Part shown: piece by piece, positions 8,559-15,584 of the stretch | Layout: every line of letters starts with the position of its first letter | Numbering within the stretch: the first letter of the stretch is position 1 | From: Myxococcota bacterium | GTDB lineage: Bacteria; Myxococcota_A; Bradymonadia; UBA7976; UBA1532 | DNA: 64,000 bases | Reading direction: 5' to 3' | Assembly (NCBI GenBank): GCA_963169045.1 | Contig: CAUJDF010000057.1 | Coordinates: forward strand, 111,200-175,199 | Translations under genes and position numbers: made by a program | The notes under the pieces: generated by a model | Databases searched by the model: none | What the model was told of the DNA's origin: nothing | What the model saw: the letters and a program-made list of their open reading frames with translations, nothing else

Positions 8559-9008
8559 GGTGCCGCCCGGCGCGGGGGGATCATCCCGGAGTGGCGCTGG
8601 GTGCCGAGCGCCGTCGTCGTCTGCTTCCACCTGTATCGCGGCACGCGTGCCGCGCACATCGGCCGGACGGCGGAGCCGGCGCGCGATCGCGAGCAGCGCA
8701 TGCGCGCCGAGCGCGGGCAGCAGCACGTCGGTGAGCGCGCGGTGCGCGAGGCGGGCGCCGCCGCGGTGCTCCGAGGGCAGCAGCGCCAGCGCGACGCCGG
8801 TGAGCGACAGCAGCGCGAGCGTGACGATCGCGACGCGCGCGAACGCGCCGGCGAGGCGCACGTCGCGCCAGCGCGCGCCCGCGGCCATGGCGACGACGAG
8901 CGGGACGAGCGGCGTCGCCAGCCAGGCGTGCTCCGGGCGGCGCCCCGGGCCGGTCGCGAGCGCGACGAGGGCGAGCGCGGCCACGGTGCCGTGCAGCAGG
9001 CGCCACAT
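8550..9008 (-). CDS. small multi-pass membrane protein, last gene of the HAO-like operon
   Basis: 152 residues starting at MWRLLHG. Several hydrophobic segments are visible: about 5-17, 29-44 (WLATPLVPLVVAMAAG), 57-78 (ARVAIVTLALLSLTGVALALL) and 95-112. Histidines occur near helix ends (HGTV; HRGGARLAHRALTD; GAHALL), which would fit heme b or quinone contact in a membrane electron-transfer partner, but no known family motif is clear. The tail is charged and cytoplasmic-like. Its start lies in a 68-bp tandem duplication, so a second ATG with the same N-terminal coding sequence sits at 9076. A membrane anchor or redox partner for the cytochromes upstream is inferred from the operon only. Confidence 0.75.
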   Translation of the reverse strand: MWRLLHGTVAALALVALATGPGRRPEHAWLATPLVPLVVAMAAGARWRDVRLAGAFARVAIVTLALLSLTGVALALLPSEHRGGARLAHRALTDVLLPALGAHALLAIARRLRRPADVRGTRAAIQVEADDDGARHPAPLRDDPPAPGGTGP

Positions 9009-9106
9009 CACGGCCCCCCGAGCATACGGCGGGACTGCGCGAGCGCGGCCACGGTGCCGTGCAGCAGGCGCCACATCACGGCCCCCCGAGCATGCGGCGG
9101 AACTGC
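8971..9106. repeat. 68-bp tandem duplication across a gene boundary (two copies)
   Basis: 8971-9038 and 9039-9106 are the same 68 bp apart from two or so substitutions (A/G and G/A near the end of the unit). Each copy contains the end of the octaheme gene, a TGATG stop/start junction and the first codons of the membrane-protein gene. The near identity suggests a recent event. Confidence 0.93.
9008..9076 (-). CDS. 22-codon chimeric relay ORF created by the tandem duplication
   Basis: From ATG 9076, which overlaps the octaheme stop as TGATG, the frame reads MWRLLHGTVAALA (start of the membrane protein). It then switches to QSRRMLGGP (end of the octaheme protein) and stops at a TGA that again overlaps the ATG of the real membrane gene at 9008. 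The mini-ORF therefore has coupled junctions on both sides and could hand ribosomes from one gene to the next. Whether the peptide itself matters is unknown. Confidence 0.5.
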   Translation of the reverse strand: MWRLLHGTVAALAQSRRMLGGP

Positions 9107-11091
9107 TCGACCGCCGGACCGCCGCGGCCCTCGGCGGCGAGCGCGTCGAGCATCGCGCGGGCCTCGACGGGGCGACCGCGCGCGAGCAACAGCAGCGCGC
9201 GCGACAGCCGCGCCCCGTCGCCCGCGGGATCGAGCTGCGCCACCTCGCGCTCCGCTTCGTCCGGGCGGTTCTGCCCGATGAGGAACTGCACGAGCTCGAC
9301 GCGCGGCGCCTCCACCGGACCGCCGATGGCGGCGCCGCGCCGCAGCAGCCGCTCCGCCGCGGCGGGCTCGTCGCGCAAGAAGAGCGCCGCCGCCTCCTGC
9401 GCCAGCGCCCGCGGGTCGTCGGCGCGCACCACGTCCATGCGATGCGCCACCTCGGCGCGGACCTTCGCCAGCGCCGGATCGCGGCTCACCTCGGGCCGCC
9501 GCAGGACGAGCGTCTCGTAGGCCCGGACGCGGACGACGCGCGCCGGGTCCGCCGTGGCCTCCCGCAGCGCCTCCACCGCCGCGGGCGCGTCGAACGATCC
9601 CAGGCCGCCGACGACGTAGTAGCGCACGAGCGGGTGCGGGTCGTGGCGGTGTTTCAACAGCGCGGCCATGGCATCCGGACCGTTCTCGGCGTCGCCGAGG
9701 AAGAACGCCGCGCTCGCTCGCTGCACGACCGAGCCGGCGCCGTCGTCGAGCCATCGCGCCAGCGTCGCGGTCGGTGCGGGCTCCCCGGCGAAGATCGCCG
9801 CCAGGGCCGAGGCGCGCTCCACCATGCGCGCGCGGTACGCCTCGAAGTGGGGGCGACCGCCGAACCAGCGCTGCACCGCCTCCTCGGCCCACTCGACGGG
9901 CTGGTCCGCGTGGCAGTTGCCGCAGGCGTTGGGCGCGCCGAAGCGTCGCGTCAGCTCCGGCAGCGGGCTGCCGATGGCATGGTCGCGGGCAGTCATGCGC
10001 AGGTTCAGGTCCTGCTTCGGCATGTGGCACTCGATGCAGCGGCTACCATCGGACTCGGCGCCGTGGCGGGTGTGCTCCGTCAGCTGGGTCTTGTGGCCGA
10101 GATGGCAGGTCGTACAGAGCGCGTTGGCTTCCGTGACGGTGCGCCCGGCGGTGCTCTCGAGGCCGTGCGGCGGATGGCAGAAGCCGCAGTCCATCTGTCG
10201 CGTGGCCCGGCGGAAGCAGCCGTTCTGCATGTAATCGACGTAGCGATAGTTGAGGTTCGACGAGCGCCCGTCGGCGTGGAACGCCCCGACCTCCCACACA
10301 TCGGGCGCGAAGTGGTCGTAGAAATCGGTGCGCCCGGAGACGTAGCCCTCGGCGTAGACGCGCTTGCGCGCGTGGCACGTGGCGCAGGCCTCGATGGCGG
10401 CGTCGAGCCCGTAGCGGTCCACGGGCGCCAGCGTGCCTTCGGCCGCGGCGCGGTCCGGGCGCTCCCAGGCGCGCACGTGGGCGGCGCCGGGGCCGTGGCA
10501 TGCCTCGCAGTCGATCGTGTTCTCGAACGTGCTGGCATAGGTGTTCGTCGCCGCGTCGTAGCGCTTCTCGCCGCGACTCGAGTGACACTCGAGGCACTGC
10601 CGGTTGAAGGTGCGGCCGAAGTTGCGCCAGTGCTCCGGGTGGTTGCGCGCGAGCGGCCCCTCCCCGCTCACCGGCCCCTCGGTGGCGTCGCGCCAGGACT
10701 GCTCCTCGACGTTCCAGTAGGTGGGCAGCACCTGCAGGCGCCCGTCGGGCTCGCGGTGCAGGTAGGCCTGATGGCGGATGGCGCCGAGCACGAGGTCGAT
10801 CGACCACGTCTCCTCGCGGCCGTCGGCGTCGCGGTAGGTCATGAAGTAGCGCCCGTCGCGCAGGAAGACGCGCGTGCGCGTGCCGCCGAAGGTGTAGTCG
10901 ACGTCGAGCTTGCCGAGGACGGACTCGGGCGTGGGCTCGGCGAGGTTGCGGAAGTGGGCGGAGCGGCGCCACGACGCGTAGGCCTCGGGGTGGCACGAGG
11001 CGCAGCGCTCGGCGCCGACGACGCCGCCCGGCGGCTCCGGCGGTGGCGCGCTGGAGCAGCCGAGCGCGAGGAGGAAGAGCAGGCGCCTCAT
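9076..11091 (-). CDS. octaheme cytochrome c with C-terminal HEAT/TPR-like repeats, lipoprotein
   Basis: 671 residues; lipobox-like LLALGC at the N-terminus. Eight CXXCH motifs: CASCH 30, CLECH 166, CEACH 195, CATCH 236, CGFCH 302, CTTCH 326, CIECH 352 and CGNCH 390. The HATRH-like stretch between hemes and the spacing resemble cytochrome c554/doubled-CXXCH proteins. Residues 400-530 are helical HEAT-like repeats (HDPHPLVRYYVVGGLGSFDAPAAVEAL) and 560-665 are TPR-like (RPDEAEREVAQLDP), likely for partner docking. It is an extracytoplasmic electron carrier. The ATG overlaps the HAO-like stop by 4 bp, so the two octaheme proteins are probably produced in a fixed ratio and may form one complex (inference). 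Confidence 0.9.
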   Translation of the reverse strand: MRRLLFLLALGCSSAPPPEPPGGVVGAERCASCHPEAYASWRRSAHFRNLAEPTPESVLGKLDVDYTFGGTRTRVFLRDGRYFMTYRDADGREETWSIDLVLGAIRHQAYLHREPDGRLQVLPTYWNVEEQSWRDATEGPVSGEGPLARNHPEHWRNFGRTFNRQCLECHSSRGEKRYDAATNTYASTFENTIDCEACHGPGAAHVRAWERPDRAAAEGTLAPVDRYGLDAAIEACATCHARKRVYAEGYVSGRTDFYDHFAPDVWEVGAFHADGRSSNLNYRYVDYMQNGCFRRATRQMDCGFCHPPHGLESTAGRTVTEANALCTTCHLGHKTQLTEHTRHGAESDGSRCIECHMPKQDLNLRMTARDHAIGSPLPELTRRFGAPNACGNCHADQPVEWAEEAVQRWFGGRPHFEAYRARMVERASALAAIFAGEPAPTATLARWLDDGAGSVVQRASAAFFLGDAENGPDAMAALLKHRHDPHPLVRYYVVGGLGSFDAPAAVEALREATADPARVVRVRAYETLVLRRPEVSRDPALAKVRAEVAHRMDVVRADDPRALAQEAAALFLRDEPAAAERLLRRGAAIGGPVEAPRVELVQFLIGQNRPDEAEREVAQLDPAGDGARLSRALLLLARGRPVEARAMLDALAAEGRGGPAVEQFRRMLGGP

Positions 11092-12233
11092 CGCGCCGCC
11101 CGCAGGCGACGGGCCTCGTCGCGGATGAAGGTCAGATCGGCCTGCAGCGCCGCGTAGCCGAGCCAGTGCGCGTGGTCCGGCGAGAAGTGGTAGGCCCCCT
11201 TGAACGCGATGGCGTGGCGGAAGTGCGACATCTCGAAGAAGCGCTGCTCGATGGCGGAGGTGTCCGAGTAGAGCTGGTGGCCGCCGAGCACGAGCGCGTG
11301 CCCCGCCGCCGGGTTCGGCGGGCGGTCGGCGGGCATCGGCGCCAGGAGGCCCTCGGCGTGCAGCTCGCGCAGGATCTGCGCCGCCTCGGCGACGAGGCCG
11401 TCGGCGATGCGTTTCACCTCGTCGGCATCGGCGAGCTGGCGGCGGGCGAAGCCGGCGGAGTGGCACTCGCCGCAGACGGCGAGCATGCGCGCGCGGCCGG
11501 CGTCGAGCGTGTCGCGGTCCGCCGCCTCCATCGGGATGCCCGCGGGCGTGCCGGCGAGGACGCGGCCGTTGCCGGTGGTGCCGAGCGTGAGGCCGCCGCT
11601 GGTGTCGTGGTCGCCGGCGAGGTGGCAGGTGACGCAGGTGGGCGCGACGCCGGGGTCCTGCGCCTGCGCGAAGACGACGCCGTGCTTGGACGCGCGCCAG
11701 GCCTCGGCCTGCGGGTGGTCGGGGCCCATGTGGCAGCCCTCGCAGGCCTCGGGGCGGCGGGCCTCCTCGACCGAGAAGCGGTGGGCGGAGTGGCAGTCGG
11801 CGCAGCGGCCGCGCCCGCCGTCGGGATCGAGACGGCCGATGGCGTGGCACGAGAGGCAGCCGACGCGCTGGATCGCCGCGGGGGCCGCCTGGAAGCGGCC
11901 GTTCTGCCGGGCGGCCTCCTCGGCGCGCGCGTGGCCGCTGCGGGCGAAGCTCTCGGTCGCCGCCGCGTGGCAGTCGCCGCAGACCTTCGCCGACACCCTG
12001 CCGCCGCGGGCGAAGATGGCCTCGTGGTCGTCGCCGTGGCAGTCGGCGCAGCCTACGCCGGCGGGCATGTGCGGGCTCTGCAGCCACTGGTCGACGAGCC
12101 GCGCGTCGCGCTGCCGGTGACAGCCGACGCACTGGTCCTCGTCGACCCAGTCGCGCGCGAGCGGGGCCCAGCGCCACGCGGCCGCGGCGGTCGAGACGAC
12201 GACCGCGGCCAGCAGCGGCAGGAGTCTACGCAC
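11088..12233 (-). CDS. octaheme cytochrome c of the hydroxylamine oxidoreductase (HAO)-like type
   Basis: 381 residues with a signal peptide/anchor (residues 3-20). Eight CXXCH motifs at 35, 62, 85, 126, 144, 164, 200 and 254 fill the N-terminal two thirds. The heme-free helical tail contains HFRHAIAFKGAYHFSPDHAHW and then LTFIRDEARRLR, as in HAO-family proteins. HAO enzymes that oxidise hydroxylamine or hydrazine have a tyrosine crosslinked to the catalytic P460 heme of a neighbouring subunit; relatives without it tend to be reductases. The place where I expect it reads PDHAHW, with no obvious Tyr, but my alignment is by eye. The likely substrate is a small nitrogen compound, unproven. Overlaps the DUF3303-like gene upstream by 8 bp. 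Confidence 0.85.
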   Translation of the reverse strand: MRRLLPLLAAVVVSTAAAAWRWAPLARDWVDEDQCVGCHRQRDARLVDQWLQSPHMPAGVGCADCHGDDHEAIFARGGRVSAKVCGDCHAAATESFARSGHARAEEAARQNGRFQAAPAAIQRVGCLSCHAIGRLDPDGGRGRCADCHSAHRFSVEEARRPEACEGCHMGPDHPQAEAWRASKHGVVFAQAQDPGVAPTCVTCHLAGDHDTSGGLTLGTTGNGRVLAGTPAGIPMEAADRDTLDAGRARMLAVCGECHSAGFARRQLADADEVKRIADGLVAEAAQILRELHAEGLLAPMPADRPPNPAAGHALVLGGHQLYSDTSAIEQRFFEMSHFRHAIAFKGAYHFSPDHAHWLGYAALQADLTFIRDEARRLRAAR

Positions 12234-12495
12234 CCATCGCCTCGGCGGCGGTGAGCACCGGGACGACCTGCACGTCCACGAGTCCGTCGAACGGCGCGAG
12301 GATGCGGTCGAGCGTCGCCCGGTCGGGCACGTCGAGCACCGAGTACGAGCCGCGCCGGTCGCCGCGGATGTAGTCGCACTCGAGCGTCACGCCGCTCGGG
12401 ATGGCGCCGTAGAACTCGCCCATCGCCGCGTAGAGGCGCGCGGTGTCGGCGGGCGTGAGGTTCGGCCGCTGCATGGCCTGGACGAGGAAGCGCAT
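12226..12495 (-). CDS. small DUF3303-like (dimeric alpha-beta barrel) protein
   Basis: 89 residues from an ATG at 12495. The pattern resembles DUF3303/muconolactone-isomerase-like ferredoxin folds: MRFLVQAMQRPNL at the first strand, PSGVTLECDYIRGD, YSVLDVPDRATLDRILAPF and VDVQVVPVL at the last strand. No signal peptide, so cytoplasmic. It opens the minus-strand operon of the two octaheme cytochromes and overlaps the HAO-like start by 8 bp. Function unknown; relatives are small-molecule binders or minor enzymes, and a sensing or maturation role here would be a guess. Confidence 0.75.
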   Translation of the reverse strand: MRFLVQAMQRPNLTPADTARLYAAMGEFYGAIPSGVTLECDYIRGDRRGSYSVLDVPDRATLDRILAPFDGLVDVQVVPVLTAAEAMGA

Positions 12496-12612
12496 CGCAA
12501 CCCTCCCATCCGCCACGGTAGGGAGCGCACCGGACGTTTCGCGTCGGCCGGACGGCGGAGGCGGGCGCGCGGACGTCGGCGGCGCGAAAAAGAACCGGCG
12601 GCGGCGCCGGTA

Positions 12613-12646
12613 CCTCCCGGGCACGAACGACACGGAACCCGGGAGG
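12613..12646 (+). promoter_or_regulatory. hairpin that encloses the Shine-Dalgarno sequence of the Cys-rich lipoprotein gene
   Basis: Arms CCTCCCGGG (12613-12621) and CCCGGGAGG (12638-12646) are perfect 9-bp complements around a 16-nt loop. The 3' arm contains GGGAGG, the only good ribosome binding site for the ATG at 12653. In RNA the site would be sequestered, suggesting translational control. Confidence 0.6.
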
Positions 12647-12652
12647 AACCCC

Positions 12653-13291
12653 ATGCGCCGCCTATTCGCCGCCCTGATCGCCCTGACCTTCGCCGCCTGC
12701 GCCGAGTCCGGATCCGAGCCCCTCGCCCGCTACGACATCGAGGGCACCGACGGCCAGCGCTGGTCGGTGGCGCTGCTCTCGGCGGACGGCGACGCCGCCG
12801 CGCGCCGCTACACGCTCGAGGTCGACGACCGCGTGCTCGAGCTGGCGATGGACGTCACCCGCGACACGACGCTGTACACGGTCGAGGAGGCGGGGCGGAC
12901 GCTGGTGACGGTCGAGACCTACGACGGCCGCGAGTCGACGACCATGGCGCCGGACGGCCGCCTCTTCCTCACGTTCGGCGTGGACCGCGCCCTGATGTAC
13001 GGCCAGATCCGCGAGGCGGTCGACGAGACGGCGCTGATGGCGACGAGCGAGGCGCTGGTGGCGCGCCTGCCCGCGCCGGGCGCCGATCCCGCGCTCGGGA
13101 AGCTGCGGCAGGGCCTCGCCATCCGCATGAACAACAGCGGCTGCTGCCCGGTCTCGTGCAAGGCGACGAACCCCGAGGACCCGAACAAGCCCGCCTGCTG
13201 CTGCAACGTCGGCGAGCGCTGCGTGCCCACGAACGACACGTGCTGGTGCGAGTCGGCGAAGAAGCCCGGGGCGAGCGTCTACATGTACTGA
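12653..13291 (+). CDS. lipoprotein with a cysteine-rich C-terminal domain, unknown function
   Basis: 212 residues; start ATG 12653 preceded by GGGAGG. Lipobox LTFAAC (Cys about 17). The body (YDIEGTDGQRWSVALL, RYTLEVDDRVLELAMDV, LYTVEEAGRTLVTVETYDG) looks like a small beta-rich domain. The last 50 residues hold eleven cysteines (SGCCPVSCKATN, ACCCNVGERCVP, DTCWC), likely disulfide-bonded in the envelope; the CCxxxC/CCC spacing could bind metal. I do not recognise the family. The gene stands alone, with a converging Uma2-type gene 9 bp downstream. Expression is probably limited by the hairpin over its ribosome binding site. Confidence 0.8.
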   Translation: MRRLFAALIALTFAACAESGSEPLARYDIEGTDGQRWSVALLSADGDAAARRYTLEVDDRVLELAMDVTRDTTLYTVEEAGRTLVTVETYDGRESTTMAPDGRLFLTFGVDRALMYGQIREAVDETALMATSEALVARLPAPGADPALGKLRQGLAIRMNNSGCCPVSCKATNPEDPNKPACCCNVGERCVPTNDTCWCESAKKPGASVYMY

Positions 13292-13300
13292 CGCGGCCGG

Positions 13301-14104
13301 CTACTCGCGCGGCCGCTCCCGCAACAACCGCTCGAGCTCGGCGATGCGCGCCCGCGCCTCGGCGAGCGCGCGCTCGGCGGCTTCGCGCTGCCGCTCGGCC
13401 TCCTCGCGCTGCCGCTCGGCCTCCTCGTGCCGACGCGTGGCGTTGTCGGCGACGTCCTGCACGCGCGCGAGCAGGGCCGCGGTCCCGAGCAGCTCCGTCG
13501 TCCCCGAGAAGAAGGTCAGGCGCGCCCCCACGATCGCAAGGTCGAGCCCGAGCACCTCGGACGCGTACCGGCCGTGCTGCGGCACGATCGGCTGGTAGCG
13601 CCCGCCGCCGGGGGGCAGTCGGTGCCCCCGCAGCACCTGCCCGCGGCGGTCGTAGATGAAGTACTCCGGGATGCCCACCCGGGCGTACAGCGCCACGTTG
13701 CGCTCGGCGTCCTTCTTGCGGTCGCCGCCGTAGTGGACCTCGAGCACGAAGTCGAGACCCTTGCCCTCCGCGCTGACCATCCACTTGTCGCGCTCGTGGG
13801 GATCGACGTCGAACACGACCATGAGGTCGGGGGCGAACCGTCGCTCGCCGGGGTAGTAGACGACGAGCTCCGTGCCCACGTAGACGCCGCCGCGCCGCGA
13901 ACGGAAGTAGCCGGTCAGCTCGTCGACGGCCCCCTCGCGCGCCAGGCGGTGCGCGTCCCCCTCGGGCGGCGAGAGCTCGGCCTCGGTGAGGCTCGGCGGG
14001 AGCGCCTCGACGACGCGGCGGCGCTCGTCGGGGGTGAGCGCGTCCCACTCCGCCTGGGTCGGCGCGCGCGGCGGAACGAAGGGCGAATCGGGATGGGAGG
14101 CCAT
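13301..14104 (-). CDS. Uma2-family (DUF820) putative restriction-endonuclease-fold protein
   Basis: 267 residues. The DUF820/Uma2 fold, related to PD-(D/E)XK nucleases, is visible in GVYVGTELVVYYPGERRFAPDLMVVFD (residues about 75-101, PD motif), KGLDFVLEVHYGGDRKKDAERNVALYARVGIPEYFIYD (E-x-K-like region) and the following strand. Residues about 215-262 form a Glu/Arg-rich coiled coil (EAERQREEAERQREAAE). Uma2 proteins are widespread, often in many copies in myxobacteria and cyanobacteria; their role is unknown. ATG 14104 starts MASHPDS. Converges with the Cys-rich lipoprotein gene and diverges from the kinase gene. Confidence 0.88.
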   Translation of the reverse strand: MASHPDSPFVPPRAPTQAEWDALTPDERRRVVEALPPSLTEAELSPPEGDAHRLAREGAVDELTGYFRSRRGGVYVGTELVVYYPGERRFAPDLMVVFDVDPHERDKWMVSAEGKGLDFVLEVHYGGDRKKDAERNVALYARVGIPEYFIYDRRGQVLRGHRLPPGGGRYQPIVPQHGRYASEVLGLDLAIVGARLTFFSGTTELLGTAALLARVQDVADNATRRHEEAERQREEAERQREAAERALAEARARIAELERLLRERPRE

Positions 14105-14196
14105 GCCGCGAGGATGGCGGAGCGCCGCCGCGCGCGTCAACGCGGGGCGCTCGGGGACGATTGTGCGGCGACGGGCGTCCGTGAGATGACCGAGGC

Positions 14197-15570
14197 GTGG
14201 ACATCGCGCAGTTCCTCCGCAACGTTCCGCCGTTCCAGTCGCTCTCCGACGAGACGCTCGCCGTGCTCGCCCGCAAGACACGCGAGGTGCGCTTCGCCGA
14301 GAGCGAGACGATCGTGCGCGCCGGCGAGCCCGGCGACGCGATGTACGTGGTGACCGAGGGCCTCGTGCTGGTGCGCGTCCGCGAGGACGAGCGCCTGCGA
14401 CAGCTCGGCTGGCTCGGCGCGGGCGACGTCTTCGGCGAGATGGCGCTCCTCACCGGCGAGCCCCGCGTGGCCGACGTCGTCGCGCACGAGCCCACCACCT
14501 GCATCGCCATCGACCGCCGGCCGTTCCACGCGCTCGTGCGGCACAGCCGCGAGGTGGCGCGCTTCCTCACGGAGCTCGCCGGGCGGCGGCTGCTCGACGG
14601 CGGACAGATCGCGCGCGTGGGCAAGTACCGGGTGCTGCACGAGATCGGCCGCGGCGGCATGGGCACCGTCTTCGCCGGCTGGCACGAGCAGCTCCGCCGG
14701 CCCGTCGCGCTGAAGATGCTGAACCACGAGCTGGTCTTCGACGAGACCTACGGCCCGCGGTTCACCGCCGAGGCGACGATCGTCGCGGGGCTGCGGCACC
14801 CGAACATCGTGCAGGTCTTCGACCACGAGACGGCGTATGCCACGCAGTTCATCGTGATGGAGCTGCTCACCGGCGAGACGCTCGGTGAGCGCATGGTGCG
14901 CGAGCGGCAGCTCGGCGAGGCGATGGTGCGGCGGGTGGTCGTCCAGCTCGCCGAGGCGCTGGGACACGCCCACGCGCGGGGCATCACCCATCGCGACGTC
15001 AAGCCCGACAATGTGATGCTCTGCGACGATGGCTCGCTCAAGCTGATGGACTTCGGCATCGCGGGCGATCTGTCGGGCGACGAGGCCGCGGGGCCCGTCG
15101 GCACGCCGATCTACATGTCGCCCGAACAGATGCGCGGCCAGGACATCGACCACCGCAGCGACATCTACGCCCTCGGTGTGATGGCCTTCGCGCTGCTCAC
15201 GGGCGAGGCGCCCTTCTCCGACGAGGACGTCGACGTCCTCGCCGAGCAGAAGGAGAGCGCGCCCCTGCCCCTCGTGACCGACTGGCGGCCCGAGGTCAGC
15301 CATGCCATGGCCACCTTCATCGAGCGGGCCTGCGCCGCCGATCCCGCGGACCGCTTCGCCAGCTGCGCCGAGGTGGTCGAGCACTTCGGCGGCGCGAGCC
15401 GCGCGCCGGCGCTCGGCGGCGGGCTGCGCGGGCGGCACGTGACCATCCTCTACGACGCCGCCGCCGAGAGCGCCGTGCGCGATGCCATCGACCGCCTCAC
15501 CGCGTACCTCGGCGGCGAGGCGGCGGTGGTGAGCGTCGCGCGGCACGACGACCTGAAACACCTCGGGTGA
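14197..15570 (+). CDS. cyclic-nucleotide-binding Ser/Thr protein kinase
   Basis: 457 residues from GTG 14197. Residues 1-115 form a CNB (CAP_ED) domain with [13 protein letters not shown] and [12 protein letters not shown], the phosphate-binding cassette. The kinase domain (144-405) shows the Gly loop GRGGMG (151-156), Lys 173 in [12 protein letters not shown] (265-272), DFG (285-287), [10 protein letters not shown] and SDIYALGV, so it should be active. About 50 residues follow, ending [13 protein letters not shown]. There is no membrane helix. Eukaryotic PKG has the same order of domains, but bacterial fusions are uncommon; cNMP control of the kinase is inferred. The stop overlaps a GTG of the next gene, placing it in the operon with the Gly-rich lipoprotein and ABC exporter. 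Confidence 0.92.
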   Translation: MDIAQFLRNVPPFQSLSDETLAVLARKTREVRFAESETIVRAGEPGDAMYVVTEGLVLVRVREDERLRQLGWLGAGDVFGEMALLTGEPRVADVVAHEPTTCIAIDRRPFHALVRHSREVARFLTELAGRRLLDGGQIARVGKYRVLHEIGRGGMGTVFAGWHEQLRRPVALKMLNHELVFDETYGPRFTAEATIVAGLRHPNIVQVFDHETAYATQFIVMELLTGETLGERMVRERQLGEAMVRRVVVQLAEALGHAHARGITHRDVKPDNVMLCDDGSLKLMDFGIAGDLSGDEAAGPVGTPIYMSPEQMRGQDIDHRSDIYALGVMAFALLTGEAPFSDEDVDVLAEQKESAPLPLVTDWRPEVSHAMATFIERACAADPADRFASCAEVVEHFGGASRAPALGGGLRGRHVTILYDAAAESAVRDAIDRLTAYLGGEAAVVSVARHDDLKHLG

Positions 15571-15584
15571 GGACGCTCCGTCCC

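Noticed and set aside
4642..12233. A complete hydrazine synthase/anammox locus
   Set aside because: Only an HZS-alpha-like protein is present; no beta/gamma subunits and no hydrazine dehydrogenase context, so the pathway cannot be claimed.
12443..12652. Upstream extension of the Cys-rich lipoprotein
   Set aside because: It would run through the SD hairpin and bury the lipobox; ATG 12653 fits both.
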